Assembly (NCBI GenBank): GCA_035541735.1
Contig: DATKMS010000266.1
Span: 49,479-113,478, forward strand
Source of the DNA: DATKMS01 sp035541735
GTDB taxonomy: Bacteria; Desulfobacterota; Binatia; HRBIN30
Direction of reading: 5' to 3'
DNA length: 64,000 bases
Shown here: piece by piece, positions 43,254-51,595 of the stretch
How positions within the stretch are numbered: position 1 is the first letter of the stretch
Layout: each line of letters opens with the position of its first letter
Notes under the pieces: generated by a model
Told to the model about the DNA's origin: nothing
The model's input: the letters and a program-made list of their open reading frames with translations, nothing else
Database searches by the model: none
Position numbers and translations under genes: made by a program

Positions 43254-43409
43254 ATGCCTGCTGTACGCTTGGGAATGGTGCTCGGTGCGCTCGTGGTCGC
43301 TTGCGGAATGCTGCAGGCGTGTGCGAACAGCATTCTGCGCAACGCAGCCGAAGCCGGCCTCGAAACGGTTCTCGAAGAACCCCTGCCGACACCGACCGCT
43401 GGCCCCTGA
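43254..43409 (+). CDS. Small lipoprotein
   Basis: 51-residue exported peptide: signal (VRLGMVLGALVVACGML), lipobox LQAC with Cys23, a short helix ANSILRNAAEAGLETVLEE and a PTPTAGP tail. It ends one base before the large secreted beta-helix gene's stop on the other strand. The PTPT tail echoes the PT-rich linker of that protein. Too short for many callers; no function assigned. Confidence 0.5.
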   Translation: MPAVRLGMVLGALVVACGMLQACANSILRNAAEAGLETVLEEPLPTPTAGP

Positions 43410-45683
43410 CTAAGGACCGATCGCGCGCAGCGCCGCCGCGTTGAGCGTGGCGGCGGCGTCGGCCGCCCCATTCGTGCATACGGTGAACGGGGCGCTGCTG
43501 GCGCCAGTCGATCCCTGGTCGGTGGTGACGACGAGAGGGACCGGTGCCGCGCAGGTGAACGGCCAGCGCACGATGAGCATGGTCGGCGTCACCGCCTCCA
43601 CCGGCGCGCTGGCGCCGTTGATCTGCACGCAGTTGCCGCGCAGCGGCACACACCGGTTGCGCCCCGACACGTCGGCGCAGTCGTTTTCGGCGAAATGACC
43701 GTCGATGACGTTGAAGCCAGACCCGAAGATACGCAGCAGCTCACCCTGCCGGCCGATGGCGGGCGCCACCGCGGTAATCGCCGGTGCCTGCTGCGAACGA
43801 TGCGCCTGCGCCGGCGAGAAGTCGGTGTTGGCTCCGTGATCGCTGAGGTCAAACGCCGCGATCGCGCTGTCGGCGCACGTCACGTCGCGCCCACAATGCT
43901 CCCATTGGTTGTTGATTGCGCTCACCAGCAAGCCGGTGCTGTTGCGGAAGTTGGCACCGCCCGCGGGAAGGTTGTTTTGCGTGAAGGCATTGTTGCCCGC
44001 GCTGGCGAATTGTCCGCCGCCGAAGTCGGCGATCGAGGTGTCGGCGACCACGGCGCCGTCGACGCCGTTGCACACGGCGCTCGTGCCTTCCACGAGCGCC
44101 GTGGCGCCCGGACCGACGTCGTTGAAAATGCGCATCCCGGAGGCGCCGTTGGTGGCGAGGTAATCGTCACGGGCGTGGGCGAAGGCGAAGGCGCGCACAG
44201 AGAAACCGTTCGCACCATTGCCACGCGCCAGGTTGCCCCACGAGCGCATTTCCGAATACCCGCCGGTGCTCTGGTCGTCACGGGCATTCACGGACAAGCC
44301 GTTCTGTGCCGTGCCACCGTGATTGTGCTCGACAAGGTTGTGCCAGGCTTGCACGTGGCCACCGAGCGTAGACTGGATTCCGCCGTTGACGTTGTCGTGT
44401 ACCCAGCAGCGCTCGACGCGGGTGTGCGCTCCCGTGGTTACCTTGATCCCTTTGTCCGACGCGCCGGAGACCTCACAGTCGCGAATGATGTTGACGGTGG
44501 TGTCGAAGTCCTTGCCGGCATCCGTGTCGACGCCGATGCCGTCGCCCGTGGCAGCAGTGCGCACAATCACGTGCTCCACCACGTTGCTGTCCGCAGCCGC
44601 ACCGGAGATGCTCAACACGTCGCGGTTGCCGCCGCCGGCGTTTTGCAAGCGCAATCCGATGATGTGGTTGCGTGGCCCGGAGATCGCCAGCACCGGGATC
44701 GCCAACCCGCCGGCGTCGATGATGCGTGTGCCGGCGGTGCCGCTGGCGTCGGTGCCGTCGATGGTGACGTCACTGGTGGCCAGCATCGGTAGCTGGAACT
44801 GCAGGGCGATGGTCGTCGGGACACCATCCGGAAACGCCGCAGGATCGAATTGGATCAGCAACGGCTTCGGACTGGTGGCTGCACTCTGCAGCAGGTTGCG
44901 CAGCGAACCGTTCCCCTGGTTGGCCGTGGTCTGCACCGACAACACACTGGCGAAGGCAGTGAAGCGCACGCGGTTGGCGCCGTCTGCTGCGACCAGCATG
45001 GACGTCTGGTGCTGCAATTGCCCGGTACGCGGCGTGAGCACGCGCAGCGAGTGGCGCCACTCGCCGGGCGCCAATGCGTCGGTCGTGCCACACGCGACGA
45101 CTCCGTTTCCGGAGCACTCGACCGAGCGGCTGTACGAGGTCGCGAGCGCAGCGGTACGGCAGCCGACGCCGATGCGCTCGCCGGTGAGGACGACCGAGAG
45201 CCCTGGCGCGCCGGTCTGATTGTCGATCTCGACGGCGAGTTCGGCAGCGGCGGTCGGACAATCCGGCGGCGTGGGCGTCTGTGTGACCGTCGGCGTGAGT
45301 GTCACGGTTCTGGTCGGGGTTGCCGTCGGCGACGCGTCGAAAGTCGCGGTCGGCGTTGGCGTCGCCTCCGGCGCGGTTGTTGTCGAGGGCGTTGAGGTGG
45401 ACGCGAGCGTTGAGGTGGGCGTGGCAGTGGGAGTCGGTGTGGGGGTAGGGGTAGGGGTAGGAGTGAAAGTCCCCACGAACCCGCGTGTAACGTCGGCAGC
45501 GCTGACGATGCCGTCAGCGTTCAGGTCGCACGCGTCCGCAACGTCTTGGAAGATGGCAGCTACGACAGCGTCACTGCTGCTGCAGACGGTGGTGTCTGCT
45601 GCCGCGGGTGCCCACATGGTGGGGAGCAGCACAAACACCGCCGCCCACCGGCGAAAGCGCGCCGACTGCGAGGCGTCACTCAT
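43410..45683 (-). CDS. Secreted right-handed beta-helix protein with dockerin-like and TIG domains
   Basis: 757 residues. After a signal peptide (AAVFVLLPTMWAPAAA), a dockerin/EF-hand-like repeat (CDLNADGIVSAADVTRGF, residues 52-69) is joined by a PT/TPT linker to a disulfide-bearing region and then a right-handed beta-helix (residues 270-620; EHVIVRTAATGDGIGVDT, NIIRDCEVSGASDKGIK and similar rungs), ending with an IPT/TIG-like domain (APAIGRQGELLRIFGSGF). The fold suggests a polysaccharide-active or surface-binding protein. Its ATG overlaps the ferredoxin gene stop region by 8 nt. Confidence 0.8.
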   Translation of the reverse strand: MSDASQSARFRRWAAVFVLLPTMWAPAAADTTVCSSSDAVVAAIFQDVADACDLNADGIVSAADVTRGFVGTFTPTPTPTPTPTPTATPTSTLASTSTPSTTTAPEATPTPTATFDASPTATPTRTVTLTPTVTQTPTPPDCPTAAAELAVEIDNQTGAPGLSVVLTGERIGVGCRTAALATSYSRSVECSGNGVVACGTTDALAPGEWRHSLRVLTPRTGQLQHQTSMLVAADGANRVRFTAFASVLSVQTTANQGNGSLRNLLQSAATSPKPLLIQFDPAAFPDGVPTTIALQFQLPMLATSDVTIDGTDASGTAGTRIIDAGGLAIPVLAISGPRNHIIGLRLQNAGGGNRDVLSISGAAADSNVVEHVIVRTAATGDGIGVDTDAGKDFDTTVNIIRDCEVSGASDKGIKVTTGAHTRVERCWVHDNVNGGIQSTLGGHVQAWHNLVEHNHGGTAQNGLSVNARDDQSTGGYSEMRSWGNLARGNGANGFSVRAFAFAHARDDYLATNGASGMRIFNDVGPGATALVEGTSAVCNGVDGAVVADTSIADFGGGQFASAGNNAFTQNNLPAGGANFRNSTGLLVSAINNQWEHCGRDVTCADSAIAAFDLSDHGANTDFSPAQAHRSQQAPAITAVAPAIGRQGELLRIFGSGFNVIDGHFAENDCADVSGRNRCVPLRGNCVQINGASAPVEAVTPTMLIVRWPFTCAAPVPLVVTTDQGSTGASSAPFTVCTNGAADAAATLNAAALRAIGP
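45412..45474. repeat. Low-complexity GGGTAG/GTGGGN tract encoding the PT linker
   Basis: Tandem hexamer-like repeat (plus strand GGGGTAGGGGTAGGGGTAGG-type units) inside the beta-helix protein gene. Translated on the minus strand it gives alternating Pro-Thr, the linker after the dockerin-like repeat. Such tracts are prone to copy-number change. Confidence 0.7.
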
Positions 45684-45871
45684 TCACAATCGAGATTGCT
45701 TGCCGCGGACACCGCCGCACCGCCGCCTCGACTTTCGCACGCAGCTCCTGACCGGGTGTGGCGATCAGCAAATGTGCCCGGTCGTCGTCTCGCACGTCGA
45801 ATACCTCGGGCGCACACTTTCATGCACAGGGCGTTGCCTTCACAGAGATCGTAGTCGACCTTGACCGTCAT
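45676..45871 (-). pseudogene. Frameshifted [3Fe-4S]-type ferredoxin gene
   Basis: Starts with TVKVDYDLCEGNALCMKVC, then the frame slips by one base after Cys20 (an extra G, TGC G CCC GAG). In the shifted frame it continues PEVFDVRDDDRAHLL, later RAKVEAAVRRCPRQAISIVNE-like (quoted parts only), to a stop at 45676, matching the intact ferredoxin at 46111. A cluster Cys set is thus split over two frames. It could be a mutation, a sequencing error or, less likely, a recoded gene. Stop overlaps the beta-helix gene start. Confidence 0.7.
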
Positions 45872-46110
45872 CGCACCGTCCCCTATTGCCCCCGCTCGAT
45901 CGTTGCACACCGGCGGACGCACCGGCAATAGCGGAATTCACAGAGGGGTTCAGGTCTGGCCACGCTTGAGCTGCACACCGGCAGCTGTCGTCGTGGGCAT
46001 TGCTGTTGAGCGCTATGGCTGCCGGCTAGCGCCTGTCGGCTTGGAAGAGAGCTGAGCGGACGGATCGTCGACAGTCTGCACGCGAATCGGGGCCCGCCAG
46101 GCCTCGCGCC

Positions 46111-46305
46111 TCAGGTGGGTTCGATGCTCAGCGCTTGGCGCGGGCAGCGGCGCACCGCTGCCTCGACCTTGGCACGGAGGTTCTCGTCGGGCTCCTTGAT
46201 GCGCAGGCGCGCGCGGTCGTCGTCGCCTACCTCGAACACCTCGGGGCACACTTTCATGCACACGGCGTTGCCTTCGCACAAATCGTAGTCGATCCGAATC
46301 TTCAT
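46111..46305 (-). CDS. [3Fe-4S]-type ferredoxin
   Basis: 64-residue small electron carrier, the probable redox partner of the adjacent P450s. Cluster cysteines: Cys10, Cys16 and Cys54 (CEGNAVC... and RRCPRQA), with the second Cys of a [4Fe-4S] set replaced by Asn13, the P450-type [3Fe-4S] pattern; an additional Cys20 precedes Pro. ATG at 46305 lies 7 nt after the P450 stop, so it is the last gene of the P450 operon. A frameshifted paralogue lies 240 nt further downstream. Confidence 0.85.
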   Translation of the reverse strand: MKIRIDYDLCEGNAVCMKVCPEVFEVGDDDRARLRIKEPDENLRAKVEAAVRRCPRQALSIEPT

Positions 46306-46312
46306 CACAGCC

Positions 46313-47545
46313 TCATTCCCCGCCAACGACATGGCGCTGGCGCTCAGGGGTAAACACCACCGGCATACGCTTGATGCCGTTGATCAGGCTCGAACGCAAG
46401 CGGTCGACGGGACCCTGCAGCTGAATGTCAGGCAGCCGCCGCAGCAGCTCCTCGAACATCACGCGGATCTCCAGCCGCGCCAGGTTGGAGCCCAGGCAGA
46501 AGTGCTCGCCGATGCCGAAGGCGAGATGGTCGTTGGGCACGCGGCCCACGTCGAAACGGTCGGGTTCCGCAAAGACGTCTTCATCGCGGTTCGCCGATAT
46601 GTAGTAGATGATGACCTTGTCGCCGGCGCGGATCTGCTGCCCGCGCAGCTCGGTGTCGCGCGCTGCCGTGCGGCGGAACTCGATCACCGCCGACACCCAG
46701 CGCAACATCTCCTCCACCGCCGTCGGCATCAACGACGGATTGGCCAGCAACCGGGCGCGCTGCTCCGGATGCTCGATGAGCGCGAGCATGCCGCCGGAGA
46801 TGAGGTTGCGCGTTGTCTCGTTACCAGCGACGGCGAGCAGCACGAAGAACAAATCGAACTCGAGCTCGGTCAGACGCTCGCCCTCAACCTCGGCGTTCAT
46901 CAGTACGCTCACCAGGTCGTCGCCCGCCCGGTCGCGCCGCTCGGCGGCGAGGCGGTTGGCGTACATGTACATCTCGGCGGCGGCCAGCTTAGCGTCGTCC
47001 CACGACTGCTGATACTCGGGGTCGTCGAACCCGATCAGGCGATTGCTCCAGTCGAAGACCATGTGGCGTTCGGCCAGCGGGATGCCCATCAACTCGGCGA
47101 TCGCCTGCAGGGGCAACTCGGCGGCAATCTCGGCCACGAAGTCGCAGCGGCCCTTGGTTGCGACCTTGTCGATGATCTCGTTGGTGATGGCGCGCAGGCG
47201 CGGTTCGAGGTGCGCCACCATGCGCGGCGTGAAGCCCTTGTTCACCAGGGCGCGCAGCTTGGTGTGCTTCGGCGGATCCATGTTGAGCATCATCAGCTGC
47301 ATGCGCTCGAGGTCCTCGGGCACCGGATCGAAAGTGAACACGCCCTTCTTTGCCGAGGAGAACGTGCGCGGATCGCGCGAGACGGCGACGACGTCGTGGT
47401 ACTTGGTGACCGCCCAGAAGCCGGGGCCGTTCGCTTCCTTGTGCCAGAACACCGGTGCATGCCGGCGCAGCGTCCGGAACGCTTCGTGCGGGACGGCCGC
47501 GACGAAGGTCTCGGGGTTGAAGAGATCGATGTCGTCGAGGTTCAT
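46313..47545 (-). CDS. Cytochrome P450 (CYP125-like pattern)
   Basis: 410-residue bacterial P450. Heme ligand Cys350 in FGIGEHFCLGSNLARLE, oxygen-activation helix AVAGNETTRNLISG, and ExxR in EEMLRW are present. The N-terminal NLDDIDLFNPETFVAAVPHE and the HKEANGPGFWAVTKY segment resemble bacterial sterol/terpenoid- or fatty-acid-oxidising P450s (CYP125/CYP142 group), so a hydrophobic substrate is likely. About 60% identical in many blocks to the next P450, a tandem duplicate. Confidence 0.9.
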   Translation of the reverse strand: MNLDDIDLFNPETFVAAVPHEAFRTLRRHAPVFWHKEANGPGFWAVTKYHDVVAVSRDPRTFSSAKKGVFTFDPVPEDLERMQLMMLNMDPPKHTKLRALVNKGFTPRMVAHLEPRLRAITNEIIDKVATKGRCDFVAEIAAELPLQAIAELMGIPLAERHMVFDWSNRLIGFDDPEYQQSWDDAKLAAAEMYMYANRLAAERRDRAGDDLVSVLMNAEVEGERLTELEFDLFFVLLAVAGNETTRNLISGGMLALIEHPEQRARLLANPSLMPTAVEEMLRWVSAVIEFRRTAARDTELRGQQIRAGDKVIIYYISANRDEDVFAEPDRFDVGRVPNDHLAFGIGEHFCLGSNLARLEIRVMFEELLRRLPDIQLQGPVDRLRSSLINGIKRMPVVFTPERQRHVVGGE

Positions 47546-47561
47546 CGGAACACGTTCTCGC

Positions 47562-48803
47562 TCAGGCGTGCAGCGCTTGGTGTGGCGCCTCGGGCGTGAA
47601 GCGCACGGGCATGCGCTTGATGCCGCCGATGAAGTTCGAGCGCAGCCGGTGCACCGGCCCGGCCAGCTCGATGTCGGGCAGGCGCGTCAGCAACTCTTCG
47701 AACAGCAGGCGGATCTCCAGGCGCGCCAGGTTCGAGCCGAGACAGAAATGTTCGCCGATGCCGAAGGCCAGGTGCTCGTTCGGCGTGCGGCCGACGCCGA
47801 AGCGGTCGCCGTCGGGAAAGATCTCCTCGTCGCGATTTGCCGACGGGTAGAAGATCACGACCTTGTCGCGCTCGCGGATCTTCTGCCCGCGCAGCTCGGT
47901 GTCGCGCGTCGCCGTACGGCGGAAGTGCATGACCGGTGACACCCAGCGCAGCATCTCCTCGACCGCGGTCGGCAGCAGCGACATGTCGGCAAGCAGCCGC
48001 TGACGTTGCTCGGGGTGCTCGAGGAGTGCCAGCATGCCGCCGGAAATCAGGTTGCGCGTCGTCTCGTTGCCGGCGACCGCGAGCAGGAGAAAGAAGGAGT
48101 CGAACTCCATCTCCGACAAACGTTCGCCATCAACCTCGCCGCGCATGAGCACACTCACCAGATCGTCGCGCGGATGGTCGCGCCGTTCGAGGGCGAGCTG
48201 GTTGGCGTACATGTACATCTCGGCAGCCGCCTGCTGCCCCTGTGCAACCGAGTCGGCGGAGTCGCGAAACTCCGGATCGTCGAAGCCGATCAACCGATTG
48301 CTCCACTCGAACACTTTGTGGCGATCGGCCAGCGGGACGCCGAGGAACTCGGCGATCACCTGCAGCGGCAGCTCGGCGGCCACTTCGGTGACGAAGTCGC
48401 ACTCGCCTGTGGCGGCGACGTGGTCGACGATGCGGTGCGCCATCTCGCGGATGTGCGGCTCGAGACGCGCCACCATTCGCAGCGTGAAGCCCTGATTGAC
48501 CAGCCGGCGATACTTGCTGTGCGCCGGCGGATCCATGTTGAGCATGATCATGCGCGTCTGGCTGAGCTGCTCCGGCGTGGTGTCGAAGAGGTTGGTGCCG
48601 CCCCGCCACGACGAAAACGTCGCCGGGTCCTTCGAGACCGCGATCAGGTCTCTGTACTTGGTGACCACCCAGAAGCCGGGCCCGCCGTTGGGTTCCGGAT
48701 GCCAGAAGACCGGCGCTTCGGCGCGCAGCAGCTTGAAGACGTGATGCGGCACGCCAACCTCGAACTGATCGAGGTCGCACAGATTCACGTCGGCGAGCTT
48801 CAT
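47562..48803 (-). CDS. Cytochrome P450 (tandem paralogue)
   Basis: 413-residue P450 with heme Cys354 in FGIGEHFCLGSNLARLE, I-helix AVAGNETTRNLISG, and ExxR in EEMLRWVSP. It begins KLADVNLCDLDQFEVGVPHH and shares the substrate-side blocks with the downstream P450 (LPLQVIAEFLGVPLADRH). The two are clearly the product of a duplication; substrate-contact regions such as residues 60-100 differ, so they may have split functions. It follows the MaoC gene by 16 nt. Confidence 0.9.
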   Translation of the reverse strand: MKLADVNLCDLDQFEVGVPHHVFKLLRAEAPVFWHPEPNGGPGFWVVTKYRDLIAVSKDPATFSSWRGGTNLFDTTPEQLSQTRMIMLNMDPPAHSKYRRLVNQGFTLRMVARLEPHIREMAHRIVDHVAATGECDFVTEVAAELPLQVIAEFLGVPLADRHKVFEWSNRLIGFDDPEFRDSADSVAQGQQAAAEMYMYANQLALERRDHPRDDLVSVLMRGEVDGERLSEMEFDSFFLLLAVAGNETTRNLISGGMLALLEHPEQRQRLLADMSLLPTAVEEMLRWVSPVMHFRRTATRDTELRGQKIRERDKVVIFYPSANRDEEIFPDGDRFGVGRTPNEHLAFGIGEHFCLGSNLARLEIRLLFEELLTRLPDIELAGPVHRLRSNFIGGIKRMPVRFTPEAPHQALHA

Positions 48804-48819
48804 TGGATCCTCGCGGCGA

Positions 48820-49938
48820 TCAGCGGCGCGGCAGCTCCGCTTCGGCGACGGCCGCGGCCGTGACTTCGTCGCGGTGGTTGACGCACTCCAGGGCGCAGCG
48901 CACGAAGGCCTTGCCGTCCTGGTCGAACTTGTCGGTGACGTGCCCCTGCACCCAGGTGACGTCGCCCATGTAATTGAACTTGAGGTACTTGGCTTCGAGC
49001 CGGGTGAGCCGGCCGTTGTCGCCGATCCAGTCGGTCATTCCCTGGATCAGCCAAGAGCAGCGCTCCGGACCAAGGTCGTAGGCGCCGGGCAAACCGAGCA
49101 GGCGCTGCGTGAAGGCATTGTCCCAGTGCACGCGCTGCGGCGGCTCGGGGACGCCCTGCTCGTTGGGAATCATCAGGGCAGGATGCTTGGCGTAGAGGTT
49201 GGCGGCCACCTTGTTGCCGACCAGGTAGATGCCGAAGTACGACTCGAAGGCGATCTCCGCGGTCGGCGTCAACGGACCTTTGATGATGCGGTTGAGCGGG
49301 TCGCCGACCTGCACATCGTTCCAGTAGCGTTCGGTCGTGCGCCGCTCCGTGCGGTACTCCTCCATGAAGCCGGTGATGTCCTCGGGCTTCCACTCTGCCA
49401 GCGTGATGTCGCCGTATTTCTTTTTCTCGGCCGTCTTGGCGCGCTCGATGCGAATCCAGGTGTCGTTGCGCAGGCCCATGTAAGCGCCGGTGTGGTCGTA
49501 GTACTTCGCTTCGTACGTCTGATAGAGCGCGCGCCCGCCTCCGAAGGTGCTCTCCTTCTCACGGATCTCCTTGAGATACGAATCGGCACGGATGCGGTCG
49601 CCGAGCTGCGGCGGACGCACCCATTCGTAGAGCGAGCCGGTCCATATCGAGTGGACTCCCGGTAAACCTTCAGGCAGACCGCTGTGACCGACGGCACGCA
49701 GGGTATCCATGGTCTGGACAATGATGGGTGGCGCGAGCAGCGTGCCCCAGCGCGTCTTCTTGGCGTAGTCCTCGTCGAGATAGAGCGGATTGAGGTCGCC
49801 GATGGCCAGTGCCAGGTGATAGATCGCGTCGCGCGTGACCTCGGTGCGCCAGGGACGCCGTCCTTCGAAGCCTTTGCCGACGCGTTCACGCAGCTTGGCG
49901 ACGCCTTCGTCAGTGATCGTTCCGTGTTCGGTAGCCAT
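48820..49938 (-). CDS. MaoC-like dehydratase, two hotdog domains
   Basis: 372-residue protein. The N-terminal FAS1-type dehydratase domain has YHLALAIGDLNPLYLDEDYA and AKKTRWGTLLAPPIIVQTMD; a second hotdog half follows from about residue 215 (GDPLNRIIKGPLTPTAEIAF). It probably hydrates or dehydrates an acyl-CoA double bond in the degradation of the P450 product. ATG at 49938 sits 4 nt from the regulator's stop. Gene order tetR-maoC-P450-P450-ferredoxin indicates one transcription unit. Confidence 0.8.
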   Translation of the reverse strand: MATEHGTITDEGVAKLRERVGKGFEGRRPWRTEVTRDAIYHLALAIGDLNPLYLDEDYAKKTRWGTLLAPPIIVQTMDTLRAVGHSGLPEGLPGVHSIWTGSLYEWVRPPQLGDRIRADSYLKEIREKESTFGGGRALYQTYEAKYYDHTGAYMGLRNDTWIRIERAKTAEKKKYGDITLAEWKPEDITGFMEEYRTERRTTERYWNDVQVGDPLNRIIKGPLTPTAEIAFESYFGIYLVGNKVAANLYAKHPALMIPNEQGVPEPPQRVHWDNAFTQRLLGLPGAYDLGPERCSWLIQGMTDWIGDNGRLTRLEAKYLKFNYMGDVTWVQGHVTDKFDQDGKAFVRCALECVNHRDEVTAAAVAEAELPRR

Positions 49939-49942
49939 ACGC

Positions 49943-50611
49943 TCATGCCTTCTTTCTGCGTTCCGCGCCGCGCGGCAGCGGGCCGAGCAGCCGGTAGATT
50001 GCCTTTTCAATGACGCGGCGCTGTACCGCCAGCGCCTGCGGGGACATCAGATCGCCGCTGGCGGCTACGAACGACTGCAGCGCGCTCGCATTGGTGAAGT
50101 ACGCGAACACGATGCCGAACAACGCCAGGGTGAGGTGCGGCAGTTCATCGGCTTCCCAGCCGGCTTCGTCGGCGGTCTCACGGATCACCGCGAGTCCCTC
50201 GACATACAGCGGCGTCAGCCAGCGGCCCATCAGTTTCTGCACGTTGTCGCTTTGGTCGAGCAGTGCGCGTTGCAGCAGCCGCGCCAGGTGCGGGTGCGTG
50301 GCGAGGTGCGAGGTCAGCTTGTCGATGGTGGCGCGCATCTGTTCCAGGCGCAGCGCCCCCGGGTGCCACGCCTCGGCGACGGCTTCGAGGATCGGCCGCA
50401 GGCCGCGTTCGAGGACCGCGTCGTAGAGGGCCTGCTTGCTCGGAAAATGGTTGTAGAGGCTCGGCGCCGTCAGGTTCATCTCGCGCGCCAGATCGCGCAG
50501 CGCCACGCTGTCCACGCCGTGCACGGCGAACAGGCGCTCGGCCGTATCAAGAATCACCTCACGCGTCGGCGGCGCTGGAGCGCCCGCCGCCGCGCGTTTG
50601 GATTTGCGCAC
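49943..50611 (-). CDS. TetR-family transcriptional regulator
   Basis: 222-residue repressor-type protein. HTH region VDSVALRDLAREMNLTAPSLYNHF (quoted over its two helices in part: LREMNL/SLYNHF) with the typical PTREVILDTAERLFAVHG lead. No ATG is available near the start; GTG at 50611 is chosen, GTG at 50623 is also possible. An inverted repeat lies 38 nt upstream and is a plausible autoregulatory operator. It is the first gene of the P450 operon and so likely controls it, sensing a hydrophobic or CoA-linked ligand. Confidence 0.85.
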   Translation of the reverse strand: MRKSKRAAAGAPAPPTREVILDTAERLFAVHGVDSVALRDLAREMNLTAPSLYNHFPSKQALYDAVLERGLRPILEAVAEAWHPGALRLEQMRATIDKLTSHLATHPHLARLLQRALLDQSDNVQKLMGRWLTPLYVEGLAVIRETADEAGWEADELPHLTLALFGIVFAYFTNASALQSFVAASGDLMSPQALAVQRRVIEKAIYRLLGPLPRGAERRKKA

Positions 50612-50648
50612 CGTGCCTACCACCGGATGGAGACCCCGGGTGTAGCTA

Positions 50649-50662
50649 CGAACAAACGTTCG
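50649..50662. promoter_or_regulatory. Operator-like inverted repeat upstream of tetR
   Basis: CGAAC-AAAC-GTTCG, a perfect 5-bp inverted repeat with 4-nt spacer in the 110-nt gap between the enoyl-CoA hydratase and the TetR gene. The GAACN4GTTC form is common for TetR-family operators, and its position fits repression of tetR and the downstream P450 genes. Confidence 0.45.
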
Positions 50663-50720
50663 TTTAGTCAAGGCCGAATCACGGGCGCGCGCCCCGCCTG
50701 CGGCGGCAGAGGACGGAAGT

Positions 50721-51509
50721 CTATCTGCTGACCCACCGCGGCGGGCGTTTCTCGACGAACGCCGCGAAGCCTTCGCGCACCTCGTCCGAGGCCAGTGACT
50801 CAGCGAACATCGGATAGTCAATCACCGGCAGATGGCGGTTCATGTCGCGCTTCAGTGCGGTGCGCGCCCGCGGACCGGTTTGCCGGAGCCAATCGATGGT
50901 CTCGGCGACTGCGGCATCGAGTTGCGCGTGCGGCACGACACGCGAGATGAGGCCCATGGCCAGCGCCTCCTGCGCGCTGACATACTGCGCTGTGAACAGC
51001 AGATACTTGGCGCGGGCGATGCCGATGCGGCTGGCCAGCCGCGCGCCGAGGAAGCAGTCGGCGACGCCGCGCAGCAGTTCCGGTGCACGGAACGTGGCAC
51101 GGTCGGAGACGACCGAGATGTCGCTCAGCAGAGTCATGTTGAGCCCGCCGCCCTGGCACATGCCGTTGATGGCCATGAGCACGATCTTCGGGCAACGCTC
51201 GAACTCGACGAACGGCAGCAGGTCGAAGCGGTCGGTTTCGCGATCCAACGGCAGGTTACCCTCGTGCTGCCCGCCCATCTCACCGCCGACGCAGAAGTAC
51301 TCACCGGTGCTGGTGACGACCAGCACGTCCACGGTGGGATCACCCTCGGCGAGCACCGCGGCCTTCTTCAGGCCATGGTACATCTCGATCGTCAGCGCGT
51401 TGCGTCGCTCAGGCCGGTCGATGACGACGCGCAACACACCGTCACCCTTGTTCGCGTGGAGATGGCGCGAGCCCAGATCGAGAGTCGCCTGCTGATTACT
51501 TGTGGCCAT
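50721..51509 (-). CDS. Enoyl-CoA hydratase/isomerase (crotonase) family
   Basis: 262-residue crotonase-fold enzyme. ERRNALTIEMYHGLKKA, oxyanion-hole region EYFCVGGEMGGQ and NGMCQGGGLNMTLLSDISV are the family blocks, and FRAPELLRGVADCFLGARLA follows. The usual Glu pair of hydratases is not fully present, so isomerase, hydrolase or other crotonase reaction is possible. It lies upstream of the tetR-P450 operon on the same strand, fitting beta-oxidation of an oxidised substrate. Confidence 0.85.
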   Translation of the reverse strand: MATSNQQATLDLGSRHLHANKGDGVLRVVIDRPERRNALTIEMYHGLKKAAVLAEGDPTVDVLVVTSTGEYFCVGGEMGGQHEGNLPLDRETDRFDLLPFVEFERCPKIVLMAINGMCQGGGLNMTLLSDISVVSDRATFRAPELLRGVADCFLGARLASRIGIARAKYLLFTAQYVSAQEALAMGLISRVVPHAQLDAAVAETIDWLRQTGPRARTALKRDMNRHLPVIDYPMFAESLASDEVREGFAAFVEKRPPRWVSR

Positions 51510-51595
51510 AGCTCACCTCTTGAGTTCCCTGCGTGTAGCAGACGCAGGGCACGGCGTGCCAGCACACGGGGGTGGGGACGTCGGCATCGTATGAA

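Noticed and set aside
45412..45474. Repeat tract considered as a CRISPR or intergenic satellite
   Set aside because: It is in frame inside a secreted protein gene and encodes a Pro-Thr linker; there are no spacers.
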